From assembly GCF_037179485.1 (NCBI RefSeq), contig NW_027040752.1, positions 372,001 through 436,000 on the forward strand: 64,000 nucleotides of DNA, given 5' to 3'. The stretch is from Ochlerotatus camptorhynchus (taxonomy: Eukaryota > Arthropoda > Insecta > Diptera > Culicidae). The notes beneath the pieces are model-generated. The model worked only from the letters and a program-made list of their open reading frames with translations. It did not search any database and had not been told where the DNA came from. Both the position numbers and the translations under genes were made by a program. Shown here one piece after another: positions 20,651 to 32,179 of the stretch (positions are counted from its first letter, which is position 1; each line of letters opens with the position of its first letter).

Positions 20651-20835
20651 TGATTCGACTCACTTTACTTGAGCGATTCCAGTTGTCGAATGCAGTGAGA
20701 AAGGTCACTGTGAATGAACCCGCATGAACTCTCACTGTATTCCGACTTTCGCTTTATATCGACTTTTGTCGGTGCATCGTGACTTTCCGAGTCGTGACGG
20801 TTTGAGTTGTCGACTGGCGTTAAAAAGCATAAAAC

Positions 20836-21899
20836 ATGGAGGTGAAGAAGTAAGTTTTTTTTTATTGTGATCAAATTTATATTGTTTTGACGTAAACTGT
20901 TCTAATTTCAGGGTGCGCGTTACAAGTCGCAAACAATTTGAAATGCTTGAATCGATGTTGGAGGAACATCCTCCAGTAGCCAAGGGCCAAAAGTTTTGCG
21001 AGGCGATGCACATATCGAGCCAAAACTACACGGAAATGTGGGACGGTATCCACAAAAAGCTGAACAGACTGGGCCCTCCCATGAGAACTGTTGAGGGGTG
21101 GCAAAAGGTAACTATTGAACATGTTTTCCTTTATTGTGATAACTTCCTAGCGGCTCTTAATGGCGCTCGAATGAAGAAACCTAAACATATCCTGCATTTG
21201 TACCATAATTAAGTATTCATAGAAGCTTTTCAATTGCTTGACTCTATTTCAGGTTTGGTCGGATTACCGCCAAAATGTCAAACATAAGCTTGCGCATAAC
21301 AAGAAGGAATCTCAATCTACGGGTGGCGGCCAAAATAAGATGAGCGTACTTTCATCATGCGAAGAGGCTGTGGTGAAACTGTTGGCGTTGGACAGAACGG
21401 TAAACCATTCAGGTATTGTATTACTTTTTTATTGCCTTTTCTAGGTGGCTACTGGCAACTTATACGAGGAATGCAGTATATGCGGGAATTTGAAAACCTC
21501 CGGCTGAAATGCGGGAATTCCTGTGAATTTATTATTAAATTTTGAATCTGTATTTAATTTCGATTCAAGCATTTTCATATGTAGATTTTACAGTGCAAAA
21601 GTTAAAAACTAGTTTTCAAATGCAATGGCCATCCGCATTTTTTACCTTTATATGTAGCAGATTCTTAAATTCTGATTTTTAAACATTCTTCAGGTTCCGT
21701 ATTCGGCATTCCACAAGATGAACCTTCATCGCATCGATCTCCACCTGTTTCGCCATCATTCCGTGAGACGGCAAGATGTGTAACCGATGTCGAGGTAGTT
21801 CTTGCTAGTTTTCCATCCTATTTTATTTAGATTGGAGTTCCGCTTCCGCTGTCATCGCGTTCGAGCATTAACCTTAAAGAGATTTTGCTTATAATTTGA
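20836..21899 (+). CDS. Myb/SANT-like (zeste-type) DNA-binding protein, five exons
   Basis: Exons: 20836-20849, 20912-21107, 21253-21412, 21694-21794, 21831-21899, all with GT..AG borders and compatible phases; total 179 residues. The ATG gives MEVKKVRV. Exon 2 begins the helix-turn-helix domain (SRKQFEMLESMLEEHPPVAK, then EMWDGIHKKLNRLGPP). Exon 3 continues WSDYRQNVKHKLAHNKK, STGGGQ and LSSCEEAVVKLLAL, the layout of the regulatory protein zeste/MSANTD-type domain (Myb_DNA-bind_5-like), a nuclear sequence-specific DNA binder. Exon 4 gives SVFGIPQDEPSSHRSPPVSP. The stop is at 21897-21899 with AATAAA at 21904-21909. No terminal repeats were found around it, so it may be a host gene, but such proteins also accompany Harbinger transposons. 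Exon choice is by eye. Confidence 0.65.
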
Positions 21900-21903
21900 G
21901 TAA

Positions 21904-21909
21904 AATAAA
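21904..21909 (+). terminator. Poly(A) signal AATAAA
   Basis: Five bases after the TGA of the five-exon SANT-like gene. Supports the chosen last exon. Confidence 0.5.
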
Positions 21910-22400
21910 ACGAAGTTTCGAAGCAAATGGTAAATAGTAAGGGTTCTTATTACACCCCTAGCTCCTCTTCCGCCCCTACCACTAAAACCTAAATTCATCC
22001 ATCAAAGTTGTGATCTGACCCTTTTATGCTCTAACGGTATAATCTAACGTTCTATGGAACAATGGCAGCTTTCATTTTGTTATTGGTGTGTCCTATTCGG
22101 TACAGTTGTTGCTGAGAAACACGACGCGCTCGATTTCAATTTCACAACCAGTATGACTCACGGCGTGTTTTGATTATATAAATGAATGATTCTGTAGAGA
22201 ATAAGAGGTGCTTCTAAAAACTATACAGGAACCGAGGCCGGAACCTATTTTAGATGTTTTGGAGTAGCCACATTCGTTCTTATACAAGCGTATGAGGGGT
22301 TTGCAATTGTTTTACTCTTTAAAACAGTGTTCACCAACGCGCGGCCCGTGAAGCGCTTTTAATTTTTAGCATGATTTGTCAAAAAAAAAAAAATGGTTAC
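21910..22400. other. Gene-free stretch
   Basis: Nothing recognised before the satellite array; an A-run lies at about 22381-22393. Confidence 0.45.
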
Positions 22401-23400
22401 AACATGGAAAATCTCTAGATCCTGACCAGATAGAAAGTTACTGTCTTCGGCAAAGCTGTTCAGGAGATCAAAGACTTTTTGCTGATTAACAGTAGTTCAG
22501 AATCTTCTCACTAGGTAGTGCACGTATACATGTTAAGTTCTCGTAAGTGATACATCAGTAGATCCTGACTAGATAAAGAGTAAATGTCTTTGGCAAAGTT
22601 TTTCCGGAAGTCATCCCTACTCGGTGCTAGTATACACATGCAATTCTCGCATATACAACAGCTCGAGATCCTGGGTAGATAGAAAGTTACTGTTTTTGCT
22701 CGGCAAACTTGTTCAGGGGGTCAAGACTTTTTGGCTGGTGGACAGTAGCCTAGAAATTTTTCACCACATCGCGCTAGTAAACGTGTACAATTCTCGCGTA
22801 TGCTAAGCTCGAGATTCTGAACAGGTAGAAAATTACTGTCTTTGAAAAAGTTGTTCATGAGGTCAATGCCTATTGCTTGGTGCACAATAGTTCAGAATTT
22901 TCACCTTGACCTCCTGAACAACTTTTTCGTAGACAGTAACTTTCTATCTGATCAGGATCTCGAGATATAGCATATGCGAGAAGTTAACATGTATACTAAC
23001 GCCACGTGGTGAGAAAATTATTAACTAATGTTTACCAGCCAAAAAGTCTTCACCCCTAAACAACTTTGCCGAAGACAGCAACTTTCTAGCTGATCAAGAT
23101 CTCGAGCTATTGAATATGCGAGAAAGGCACGTATATACTAGCACCGCATAATGAGAACATTCTGAACTATTGTCACCCAACAAAAAGATCTTCACTTCTT
23201 GGAAATTTTTGCCGAATACATTTACTTTCTATCTGGTCAGGATCTAGAGATATTTTATATGCAAGAGTTTCACATCTATAGTAGCGCCGCATAGTGAGAA
23301 AACACTGAACTACTGTCCACTTGCGAAAAATCCTTGACCTCCTGAACAACTATGCCGAAAACAGTACCTTTCTATCTTGTTTGGGAACTCGAGATATTTT
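22400..23400. repeat. Inverted satellite array, about 145-bp units
   Basis: Four degenerate units read forward (AGATCCTGACCAGATAGAAA near 22417, then 22560, 22666, 22812). Four more read as the reverse complement (landmark GGATCTCGAG near 22955, 23098, 23239, 23386). Spacing is 141-147 bases except one 106-base unit. The centre is near 22897, so the whole 1 kb can fold back. Its right edge overlaps the 3' end of the DUF4780 reading frame. Confidence 0.85.
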
Positions 23401-24404
23401 CAGGGCTGTTACAAGATTTTCTAAAATCGATCCGCGAAATCCGCGGAGACCTTGTTTATCTCTAGTATTATCTGATTTCGTGGAGGCTTTTTTCCTTATA
23501 TAGGCAACTCCAAATTTGTAATCCACAGTAAATTTGCAGTCTTTCAGAGTCTTCATAGAAACAGCATCAACAGTGAAGACAAGCTCCACGTGATGCTGTT
23601 TGACCGTGTATCTCTTAATAGTTCTCCAGGAATCAACCATTAACCCTTCATTTTGACTTTCCAAATATGCAAGGATGTCCTCATTTGTGTCCTCAACACT
23701 GCGTGGAAAGAAGCCAAGTAGTATTTCAGGCCGAGGAATATCTTTCTCATCGACTGCAATGAGACGAGCTTCTTCCCATGGCTTAATACTGTGAATTGTA
23801 GTCTTTAACCACTTGGCGGTGTCGTGATTCTTACAGATGATAATCATGTGACCCGACCGGAACAGGCAGCTTCCGAACTTTGGTTTTATTCTTTCCTTCC
23901 TTTAGGTGGATTGGTATCGCTACAATTGGATTCGCTTAGCTCTGCATTTCTGCGACGCTTGTTTGGATCCGAATACGGTACTTTGAAAGGCTTCTCAGCC
24001 AATACACGAGCATCATCATAGGAATGAACATGAGCTACCAAGTATTTGAGCCTCTTTTTAGCAGCTCCATTCAGACGCTTGGCCTTTTTTGGAACTGTAG
24101 CCTCAATCGGTGATTCGGTATCAACTTCAGCAGAGTTACCGCTAGCAGCAAGCATAAGAGGAGCATTTACCTCCTTTTTCGTCTTCTTGATTCCAACATT
24201 TTCCTCGTTGGATTCAGTAGTAGCAGCTGTCGACAACAGATTCACATTTATGCCGTCCTCATAATCGTCGTCATCATCGTAGATGTCACCGTCATCTCCA
24301 TGTCCGTAAGAGTTAAGGATCGAAGAGGAACATGAATTTACTTCCTCCAACGAATTATCTCGCAGCTGATCCTCAACTTCCATCAATTCTCTATTAGTCT
24401 CCAT
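23350..24404 (-). pseudogene. DUF4780-domain protein gene with one frameshift
   Basis: Part 1 (24404-23886, 172 codons from ATG) has an acidic run (DDGDIYDDDDDYEDG), basic patches (KKTKKE, VPKKAKRL) and the typical lead-in RLKYLVAHVHSYDDARVLAE. Part 2 (to 23350) has the DUF4780 domain: CKNHDTAKWLKTTIHSIKPW, EEARLIAVDEKDIPRPEIL, ILAYLESQNEGLMVDSWR, TVDYKFGVAYIRKK. The two parts differ by a single-base frame change near 23890, where part 1 ends PPKGRKE. The reading frame continues upstream of the part 2 ATG as KPKFGSCLFRSG, so they were once one protein of about 350 residues. The last 25 codons come from the satellite array, so the 3' end is replaced. DUF4780 is a common insect domain of unknown function. 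The frameshift could be an assembly error. Confidence 0.75.
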
Positions 24405-25397
24405 CGCAATACGTTCTTAAAGCCTATAATAAAGGGAATAAAACAGTTTTTGACACCCTTAGATCTTGGCATAAAGCAATCATGGTTGCTTTATATGTTT
24501 ATACTAAGCGATCTCAATTATTTAAGTGAGATTCAAGAAGAATAAAGATAATACCAAAAAGGTGAGAGGCGAATTGGGTGGATATTTTATTCAGAAATAA
24601 AATTATAATATTTCAAGAACTTATTTTCTAACTATATTCAGCGTGACTATATGTCTAGGCATAGACCATAAAAAAATAAAAATAAATAAAAATCACAGAA
24701 AGCACTACTTTCAGTAATAATTTTTTCTGCCTACTGCATACCATCACATTTCTAAACCAAACAACAACACACTTTGTTTTCTTCTCTATATACACAAACT
24801 AGTCATGCATATTCAATTTGTGCCACGGGAACATACAATTCCTTTCACAACAATATATCTACGGTAATAAACAACAACAGCTGCACGAGATAGCAGATCG
24901 TATGAACCAACAGGATCTTGCATGCAAGGCGGGCTTGATATCAGAAACGATATCGATCCGCTTATTTAATTGTTCCTTTGTGGCACTATTGTAGGAACTA
25001 ATTAATGATAATTATCACCAAATATATGCACGCCCCTACCTTACTGCACTCGTTTTATAGACTACACCACTTAGTCGCACCGTTAAGCAATCACTCGCGA
25101 ATATACGTAGCGTTTTCACTTTAAACTTGCGAAAGATGTGGGACAATCTCAAAACCACTTGCAAGGTATACCAGGGTTGCCAATCAAGTGTGGCAATCTC
25201 CATCTTCGATTCACTCATGGTTCGTAAGGTTTGGGATTGCTAGAAAACCACGCAAGAAGGGATATGTTTTTGCGGACATCAATAATATTTAAAATTTGAA
25301 TACCACCAATACACCACTTCCTGTTCCCATTTTAAGTTTTCATTTTTGGTAAAATATTTCAATAACATTTCCGACTGCTGTATGCCATTGTGATCAT
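24405..25397. other. Gene-free AT-rich stretch
   Basis: Upstream of the DUF4780 gene. No promoter element is convincing and no repeat was identified. Confidence 0.4.
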
Positions 25398-25399
25398 GC

Positions 25400-25661
25400 A
25401 ATTCTCGATGAACATTTCAAATGGTCCTATCTGCTTTGATCGATTCTCTTCATCGACTTTCTCTTTCGTTAATAACTAAGCTGTAAAACCTTTCCCTGTT
25501 GTATTTGACGTTTTGTACGCTAGATAAGAACCTCCTTTATCAAACTATGTGGTAGAATTAGCGCGAAATCTGTTTGCATAGCAGTGGTTATGAAAAGAGA
25601 AAGTCGATGAAGAGAATCGATCAAAGCAGATAGGACTATTTGAAATGTTCATCGAGAATTG
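25400..25661. mobile_element. MITE of the GATTCTCTTCATCGAC family, complete
   Basis: Inverted arms of about 75 bases: AATTCTCGATGAACATTTC, then TCTGCTTTGATCGATTCTCT and TCATCGACTTTCTCTTTCG, mirrored at the right end. The interior contains GTATTTGACGTTTTGTACGC and GCTAGATAAGAACC. Further copies at 17836-18215, 42858-43117 and 61256-61427. Confidence 0.85.
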
Positions 25662-25819
25662 TTCACAAACCACTCGGATTTATTCACACGAAATTTGCAC
25701 CTCTCGACCTACTTGCATACAAAAAAAGATCCTTAGCACCAGACATTGTTGGCAAAATCAGAAATCAATTGATATTTTTCCGCTCTCATGCACTCGCAAT
25801 ATCAGGCGTGATATTGGAA

Positions 25820-25879
25820 TTTTTTTTTTTTTTACTTTATTATAGAGATTTTTAGCCATAGGCTAGTTCATCTCTTAAA
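25820..25879 (-). mobile_element. 60-bp 3' tail of a poly(A) retroelement with 11-bp target duplication
   Basis: T-rich start, then AGCCATAGGCTAGTTCATCTC. On the minus strand this reads GATGAACTAGCCTATGGCT followed by AATAAAG and A-run. Flanked by perfect TGATATTGGAA at 25809-25819 and 25880-25890. The same tail is at 49807-49876. Confidence 0.85.
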
Positions 25880-25890
25880 TGATATTGGAA

Positions 25891-26832
25891 CAAAATATCA
25901 TGCTTGATATTGGTTTAACAAGCTCCTTTGATATTGCGAGACTATTCACAACGTACAAAAAACAAGCTGAGAGTTGAATCGACACAAAAATGATTCCATT
26001 GCACATCGTTTTTTTTTTAGAAAGAGAAAGCATAGTTTGCTATCTCTTTTCAATCTTCACCGATGGCAGACGCGAAGGGACTGCTGCAAGCCGTTATGGA
26101 TGTTTCGGTTGCATCCGGGTGTAAAGCAAAAATCATTAAACTCAATCTCACCACAGTTTGGTGAGATTTGCAGTTGGTGAGTTTTGTTAGCTTGATATTC
26201 CGAGCTGCGATATCACAGCTTGCAATATCAACCGCAGTAGTTGGCTTGTTGATTTTTGTCTACGAAAATCAAGCGTGATCTTGGGCGTTGGTGAGATTTG
26301 ATTTTTTTTATATTTTCCCAACACTGGCACCAGTGATGGAAAAGTTCGCGAAAACTCACTATTACTCGCGAACTTTTCTCTTGGTGAACTTCGTGAAATA
26401 TCGCGAACTTTTCCAACACTGCTTAGCACTATTACACTGTGTGCTCTAAACACTCGTAAACAATTTCTCACTGTAACAGCGGAAAAAACGTTAAATTTAA
26501 GAGCCGGTTAGAATCGCACTTTGTATAAAAAAGCACCAGAGTTGCCAGATCATAGAACATATTGTGCCCCATTGTTATGTATGGATGACACATGTCAAGC
26601 ATTTTTGACGACAATGCAAATTAAATTCAGTTGGAAGTTGGCTTTCCTGTTACAATTAAAGAAAGAATTTTTTTTTCTCCTTGAAACTGATTCCCGTTGG
26701 CCACTTGGTTTCAATCTGGACCGTTTCAGAGCTAATCAAAGTATATTAGTATAGCTTTCATTTGCAACTAGTCTCATTAAATTTAGTTAAGAATTGGATT
26801 TTTAACAGGCAAAACAAAACATGTGCCTCCTA
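25891..26832. other. Gene-free stretch with repeated GATATT and TTCGCGAA-type words
   Basis: Several GATATTG/CAATATC words (25800-26230) and short palindromes around GAAAAGTTCGCGAA (26330-26420). No gene seen. Confidence 0.4.
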
Positions 26833-26904
26833 TAAGGCTTGTACTCGAAAAAAAAGCCCAATTTTTATTTTTTATTCGTGGGTAAAAATTGATGAAAATC
26901 TGGG

Positions 26905-26912
26905 TATAAATA
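26905..26912 (+). promoter_or_regulatory. TATA box of the mariner transposase
   Basis: TATAAATA about 20 bases before the first in-frame ATG at 26933. Position inside the element suggests its own promoter. Confidence 0.4.
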
Positions 26913-26932
26913 GTTTGGAGTGAATTAGTTAC

Positions 26933-27978
26933 ATGTGCAAAATGTCAGTGGTTATTGAGATGTCATCGAAACAAGAAGAAAATCGCCGGGGAATTTTGCG
27001 CGCCGTCATGGAAAATCCGACTGCGACCATGAGATGGATCGCAAGACAACTGGGAATCACCCATACAACTGTGTTTCGGGTGGTAAAATCGTTTAAGGAG
27101 TCCCAGACGTCCGAGCGGTGGGCTGGAAGTGGAAGAAAATCGAAGACAGCTGACCCTGTGAAGGCCCGGAAGGTGTTGGATTATGGCAAGCGTAATCCGA
27201 ACCTTTCGATTCGCGACGCGGCTCTGAGGGCAAAGTGTTCCGCCTGGTTCGTTCAGCAAACCATGAAACGAGCTGGGCCTCGTGTATTCAAGGTCTGGAA
27301 GGCACCGAACCGGCGTGATCAACAAAACACGGCGGCCAAATCCCGCGCAAGGAGCTGTATCGAGAGTGGTTAACGAAACCGATGTGTGTGGTTATGGATG
27401 ACGAAACCTACATCAAGGCAGACGCAAAGCAGATACTGGAGCTGGAGTTCTACGTTGCCAAATCACGGTTTGATGTTCCGGAAGACATAATGAAGAAGAA
27501 AGTGGATAAATTCGCCAAAAAATACTTTCTCTGGCAGGCCATATGCTAATGCGGTAAACTGAGTAAACCGTACATCACAATGGGTACCATCAACAGCGAA
27601 ATTTACCGCACCGAGTGCCTACAGAAACGTCTGTTGCCCTTCCTGCGGTCCCACGGAGGCGAGACATTATTTTGGCCAGACCTGGCATCATGCCATTTCG
27701 CGCGATCGACGTTGGATTGGTACAGAGACAACAACGTTGTTTTTGTACCAAAAACCGCCAACCCCCCAAATTAACCAGAGATTCATCCGGTGGAAAGATT
27801 TTGGGCCATAATGAAGGCCAAAGTTCGAAAATCGTCCAAGGTGCTTAAGAACGAGCTGGAGTTGAAGAAAGAATGGATGAAAGTGACCAAAAAGGTCGGC
27901 TCCACCATTGCACAAAATGTAATGAGGGGTCTTAAGGGAAAGGTGTGGGCTTTCAGCGATGGAAAGGAAAATGAATAA
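26933..27978 (+). pseudogene. ITmD37E mariner transposase (decayed)
   Basis: ATG at 26933. The N-terminal paired-like helix-turn-helix region covers about residues 10-110 (RWIARQLGITHTTVFRVVKS, SIRDAALRAKCSAWFVQQTM). The catalytic domain has Asp in CVVMDDETYIKAD, Asp in LFWPDLASCHFA (27679-27681) and Glu in HPVERFWAIMK (27793-27795), with 37 residues between the last two. A frameshift lies near 27345 and stops are at 27547-27549 (TAA) and 27772-27774 (TAA). Ends at TAA near 27976. It would have been about 345 residues. Inactive. Confidence 0.88.
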
Positions 27979-28103
27979 AGTAATTATGCTGAAACATAAT
28001 CGATATGCATTAGTTCATTCCCTGAAAGTTTCAAGAAAATCCGACTGAAAATAAATTGTTGGCGAACACTTTTGTCTGGTGCATTTTTTTCGAGTACAGG
28101 CCT

Positions 28104-29834
28104 TATGTCGACGACTATCTCGACAGTGCGATACGGTGGAGGAAGCCATTACTCGGGCAAAGGAGGTTCGATACGTGCATGCTCAAGGCGGATTTGAGCT
28201 CCACAGCTGGATCTCGAATTACAGATTATTCATGCGAGAACTTGGAGAAAAGGAAGCGGACGATAGAGTGCCATTGCAAGCCGGCAATGATGGCGTGACT
28301 GAGCGCGTTCTGGGTATTATATGGTGCCCGCACGAAGATGTCTTTACTTTCTCGACCAACCTGCGAGAGGATTTGCTACCGTATCTCATCGATGCACAAT
28401 GGCCAACGAAGTGGATTGCCCTCCGTTGTGTGATGAGCCTATTCGACCCGCTTGGGTTCCTGTCGCCATTTACCATCCATGGGAAGATCCTGTTGCAGAG
28501 GTTGTGACGTACTGGTTGCGAATGGGATCAAGACATCGACGATGAATGCTATCCAAGGTCGTCTTAGTGGATATCCAAACTACCCCTCATTGAAGACGTG
28601 AAAATCCCGCGCTGCTATCTTCAAGGAGCTCTTCCGGAGGCCTATGATACACTGCAGCTTCATGTGTTCGTTGACGCCAGCGAACAGGCGTATGGTGGAG
28701 CGGCTTTCTTCCGAGTTGTTACTGCGACGGGCCGCGTTGCTCGCTGGTTATGGCCAGAACGAAGGTGGCCCCGCTGAAGCAGCTGTCCATCCCTCGCATA
28801 GAGCTACAGGGTGCAGTACTAGGAGCGAGGTTGCTAAATTCGGTCGAAATCAATCACGATCTGAATGTGACGAAACGTGTACTCTGGACCGACTCACAGA
28901 ATGTACTATCTTGGATCCGGTCCGATCAACGGAAGTATAAGCCGTTCGTCGCATTTAGAATCGGCGAAATCCTCTTGGAAACAAAAATCGACGAGTGGCG
29001 CTGGGTGCCAACGAAGGATAACGTTGCAGATATGCTCACCAATTGTGGCAAGGGACCTAGCTTGGATTCAGACGGACCCTGGTTTACTGAACCTCAGTTC
29101 CTGCAGCTACTGGAGGAGATGTGGCCTGTACAGAGGCCACCGGACCCGAATACAACGGAAGAACTTTGGGCATGCCACATGTTTCCCACTGCGGTAGTAG
29201 AGGAGCCGATAATCAACGTAAACCGCTTTTCTCGGTGGAACGTTCTGTTGGGCACGATTTGCTGTGTCTACAGGTTCATCTCGAACTTCCGACGTCGGAT
29301 TGCTCTAATGCCTATCGAAGTTATTCCAGACCTACCAGAGAGAACGCGAAAGCTGGTGGGCTGCGCAGTGAATTGTACTATCGCTCCGCTGAAGCAGGAG
29401 GAATTTGAACTGGCGGAAATCGTCCTCTGGAAGATGGCACAACGCGAGTTGTTCGCCTGCGAAGTGGCGATCACCTTAAAAAACCAGCCACTGCCATTGG
29501 AGAACTGGATTCCGATCGAGAAAAATAGTGACATCTATCGCTGCAAACCGTTCCTGGACGAGTGCGACGTGTTGCGGATGGACGGCAGAACGAAACTTGC
29601 TGATTTTATTCCGTATGATACAAGATTCCCCATCATCCTCCCACGAGACCACGGAATCACCGAAAGACTGTTGGCTCATTACCATCGGCGGTACGGACAT
29701 GCCAACGTTTCTAAATCTCCAAGCTGCGAACCGGCGTGAAGCGGATGACGAAAAACTGCCAATGGTGCAAAGTCAACAAGAGTCGAGCACAAGTACCAAC
29801 AATGGCACCTCTACCAGTGGAACGTGTCACACCC
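28104..29834 (+). pseudogene. BEL-Pao pol, part 1: RT end, RNase H, integrase N-terminus
   Basis: YVDDYLDSA is the RT active site (Asp pair). Then come VLGIIWCPHEDVFTFS, MSLFDPLGFLSPFTIHGKIL, the Pao-type RNase H (VFVDASEQAYGG, PRIELQGAVLGARL, WTDSQNVLSWIRS, WRWVPTKDNVADMLT) and the integrase lead-in (HYHRRYGHANV, KNCQWCKVNKSRAQVPTMAP). Stops and shifts occur at 28505-28507, near 28570-28750 and near 29712. The long open piece is 28750-29739. It continues as APLPVERVTP up to the LINE insertion at 29835. Confidence 0.85.
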
Positions 29835-32179
29835 TTCTGAGGCGGGAGCGAATAACCCCGGATCTGACGGGGGAAGAACTGGTAGCAGCGCTGACAAGGG
29901 CGTGCGATACAACCATGCCTAGGAGAGCCTATCCCAGGCATGGCCATAGACCGGTGTACTGGTGGAGCGAGTCGATTGCTATCCTCAGGGCGTCTTGCCT
30001 CCAGGCGAGAAGGAGGATGCAACGAGGTCGTACGACTGAATGTCGGGAGGAACGCCGTGTCGCTCTTCGAGCGGCTAAGGCCGCCCTCAATAAAGAGATC
30101 GCCAGACGCAAGCGTGCGTGCTTTGACAGCTTATGCCAAAGCACCAACACGAATCCATGGGGGATGCCTACAAAGTGGTCATGGCAAAGACCCGCGGCGT
30201 GACGGCACCCCCGGAGAGATCACCAGCGGTACTGATCGTTGGGTTCTTGTTCCCGCGTAGGGACGTAGACTCCTGGCCGCGGATCAGGGAGAAGTGTCTA
30301 GAGTGACGAACAGTGAACTTAGCGATATTGCCAAGTCGCTGGTGGTGGGCAAGGCTCCAGGCCCAGATGGGATCCCGGTTGTGGCTGTGAGGGCGGCCGT
30401 TGCGGAAAATCTAGACATGTTCCGTTCTGTTTTTCAGACCTGTCTGGACGTAGGCATCTTCCCAGATGCGTGGAAGCGGCAGAAGCTGGCGCTGCTCCCG
30501 AACAGGCTGCTCAACAGGTTGTCGGCATTCACCGAAGGTGTAGACGGCCTGTCAAGCAGCCAGTACGGGTTCCGTAAGGGCAGATCCACGGTGGAAGCCA
30601 TCCGCGACGTCATTCAGACGGCATAGGTGGTCCACCGGAAACGAAAGGGTATTCGCTACTGCGCGGTGGTAACCCTAGACGTGAAGAACGCGTTCAACAG
30701 TGCGTGCTGGGGGGCGATAGCCCGCTCGCTACACCAGCTCCAAATTCCCGGAGGGCTTTACAAGATTCTGGAAAGCTACTTCCAGAATCGTGTGTTGACG
30801 TACGACACAGAATATGGCGAAAAAAGCGTAAGAGTCACCGCAGGAGTGCCACAAGGCTCCATCCTGGGCCTGGTATTATGGAACGTCATGTACGATGGAT
30901 TGTTGAGGATAAGATTCCCGGTAGGCGTGAAAATTGTAGGTTTTGCCGACGATGTCACGCTGGCAGTCTATGAGGAATCCCTCGAGGAGGTAGAGCTGAC
31001 AGCGGCCCACTGCGTCAAGCTTGTGGAGGAATCGATGAGATCCAGGAAACTGGAGCTTGCCCATCACAAGACGGAAGTGGTCGTAGTCAACAATCGCATG
31101 TCAGTACAGTCGGCGGAAGCACAATTAGGTCTGTGCGCTCTCTGAAACTCTTTGGGGTTATGCTCGATGATAAGCTCAACTTCAGCTGCCACGTCGAATA
31201 CGCCTGCAAGAGAGCGTCTATGGCTGTGGGGGCATTATCCCGTATGATGTCAAACAGCTCGGCAGTCAATGCCAGTAAGCGCAGGCTCTTCGCTGGGGTC
31301 GTAGTATCTATCCTCAGATACGGCGGCCCTGCATGGGCTGCGGTACTGGATATTGACTGCCACAGGTGGAAATTAGAGAGTACACACAGGCTAATGTGCT
31401 TGAGGGTGGCCAGTGCTTACCACACTATCTCGAGAGAGGCCGTCTGTGTCATAGCAGGGATGATGCCAATCAGCCTTATCATTAAGGAAGATGTGGTGTG
31501 CTATGACGCGAGGACCGTTCGAGGGGTGCGCAACAATGCGCGCGCGGTGTCGACTGCGAGATGGCAGTCGGAGTGGGAAAACTGCACAAAGAGGAGGTGG
31601 ACCTACCGCTTGATACCTTCCGTATCAAGCTGGGTCAACAGGTGCCATGGGGAAGTAAACTTCCACCTGACACAGTTCCTGTCAGACCATGGCTGCTTTA
31701 AGAGCTACCTGCATAGGTTCGGACATGCAAGTACTCCCATCTGCCCCACGTGTCCTGGCGTCGAGGAGACCGCCGAACACGTTATGTTTGCCTGTCCACG
31801 CTTCGAGCCAGTATCGAGCGCTATGCGGAGCGGATACCAGTCCGGATAAAATTGTTCCTAGGATGTGTGGTACCACCGAGAACTGGAGCGCGGTGGTGAC
31901 TGTGGTCACCCACATAGTTTCGAAATTACAACGACAGTGGCGTGCCGAGCAGCAGTTGCCTACTGCCCGACTAGATCGATAGAGTATAGCTAGAGAGGCA
32001 CCATAGCACTACAGCGCACGAAGTAATGCCTTCGGGCGGTTCCGGGGAGGTTAAGGGCCAAGCGCACAGGGTAAGGTTTAGTGGGTCGGGAGTGAAATTC
32101 TCCCATCCCCACACCCTGAGTTCCTTCTCAGGTGTCTGTGAGCAGATACCCCCCTGTATATATATATATATAAAAAAAA
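29835..32179 (+). mobile_element. R1-clade LINE, 5'-truncated, inserted in BEL-Pao integrase
   Basis: Begins directly with the region before the RT (GEELVAALTRACDTTMPRRA, YWWSESIAILRASCLQARRR) and ends in a 3' UTR, (TA)n and A8. BEL sequence reads LPVERVTP before it and PFLKPFSHVGINY after it, which are contiguous in BEL elements, so the borders are known to within a few bases. A short CCTT-type target repeat is possible. ORF1 and the endonuclease are missing. Confidence 0.85.
29850..31849 (+). pseudogene. R1-clade reverse transcriptase remnant
   Basis: Motifs in order: GKAPGPDGIPVVAVRAAVAE, SSQYGFRKGRSTVEAIRDVI, YCAVVTLDVKNAFNSACWG, AGVPQGSILGLVLWNVMYDG, active site VGFADDVTLAVY, KTEVVVVNNR, LKLFGVMLDDKLNFSCHVEY and a C-terminal zinc motif CPTCPGVEETAEHVMFACPRF. 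The clade follows from these words and the lack of RNase H. Lesions: frameshifts near 30150-30300, a TAG at 30624-30626, a shift near 31130 and a stop at the end of the last frame. Inactive. Confidence 0.85.

Larger units (their letters stand above)
26835..28103 (+). mobile_element. ITmD37E mariner, complete ends
   Basis: A 1269-bp element with terminal repeats AGGCTTGTACTCGAAAAAAA (left) and the complement of it ending CGAGTACAGGCCT (right), flanked by TA at 26833-26834 and 28104-28105. It encodes a decayed DD37E transposase. The right TA is the start of the TAT codon for Tyr in the YVDD motif of the BEL-Pao pol that follows. Confidence 0.9.

Noticed and set aside
22400..23400. Possible CRISPR-like array
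   Set aside because: Units are about 145 bases, degenerate and inverted around a centre; there are no short identical repeats with unique spacers, and the genome is eukaryotic.
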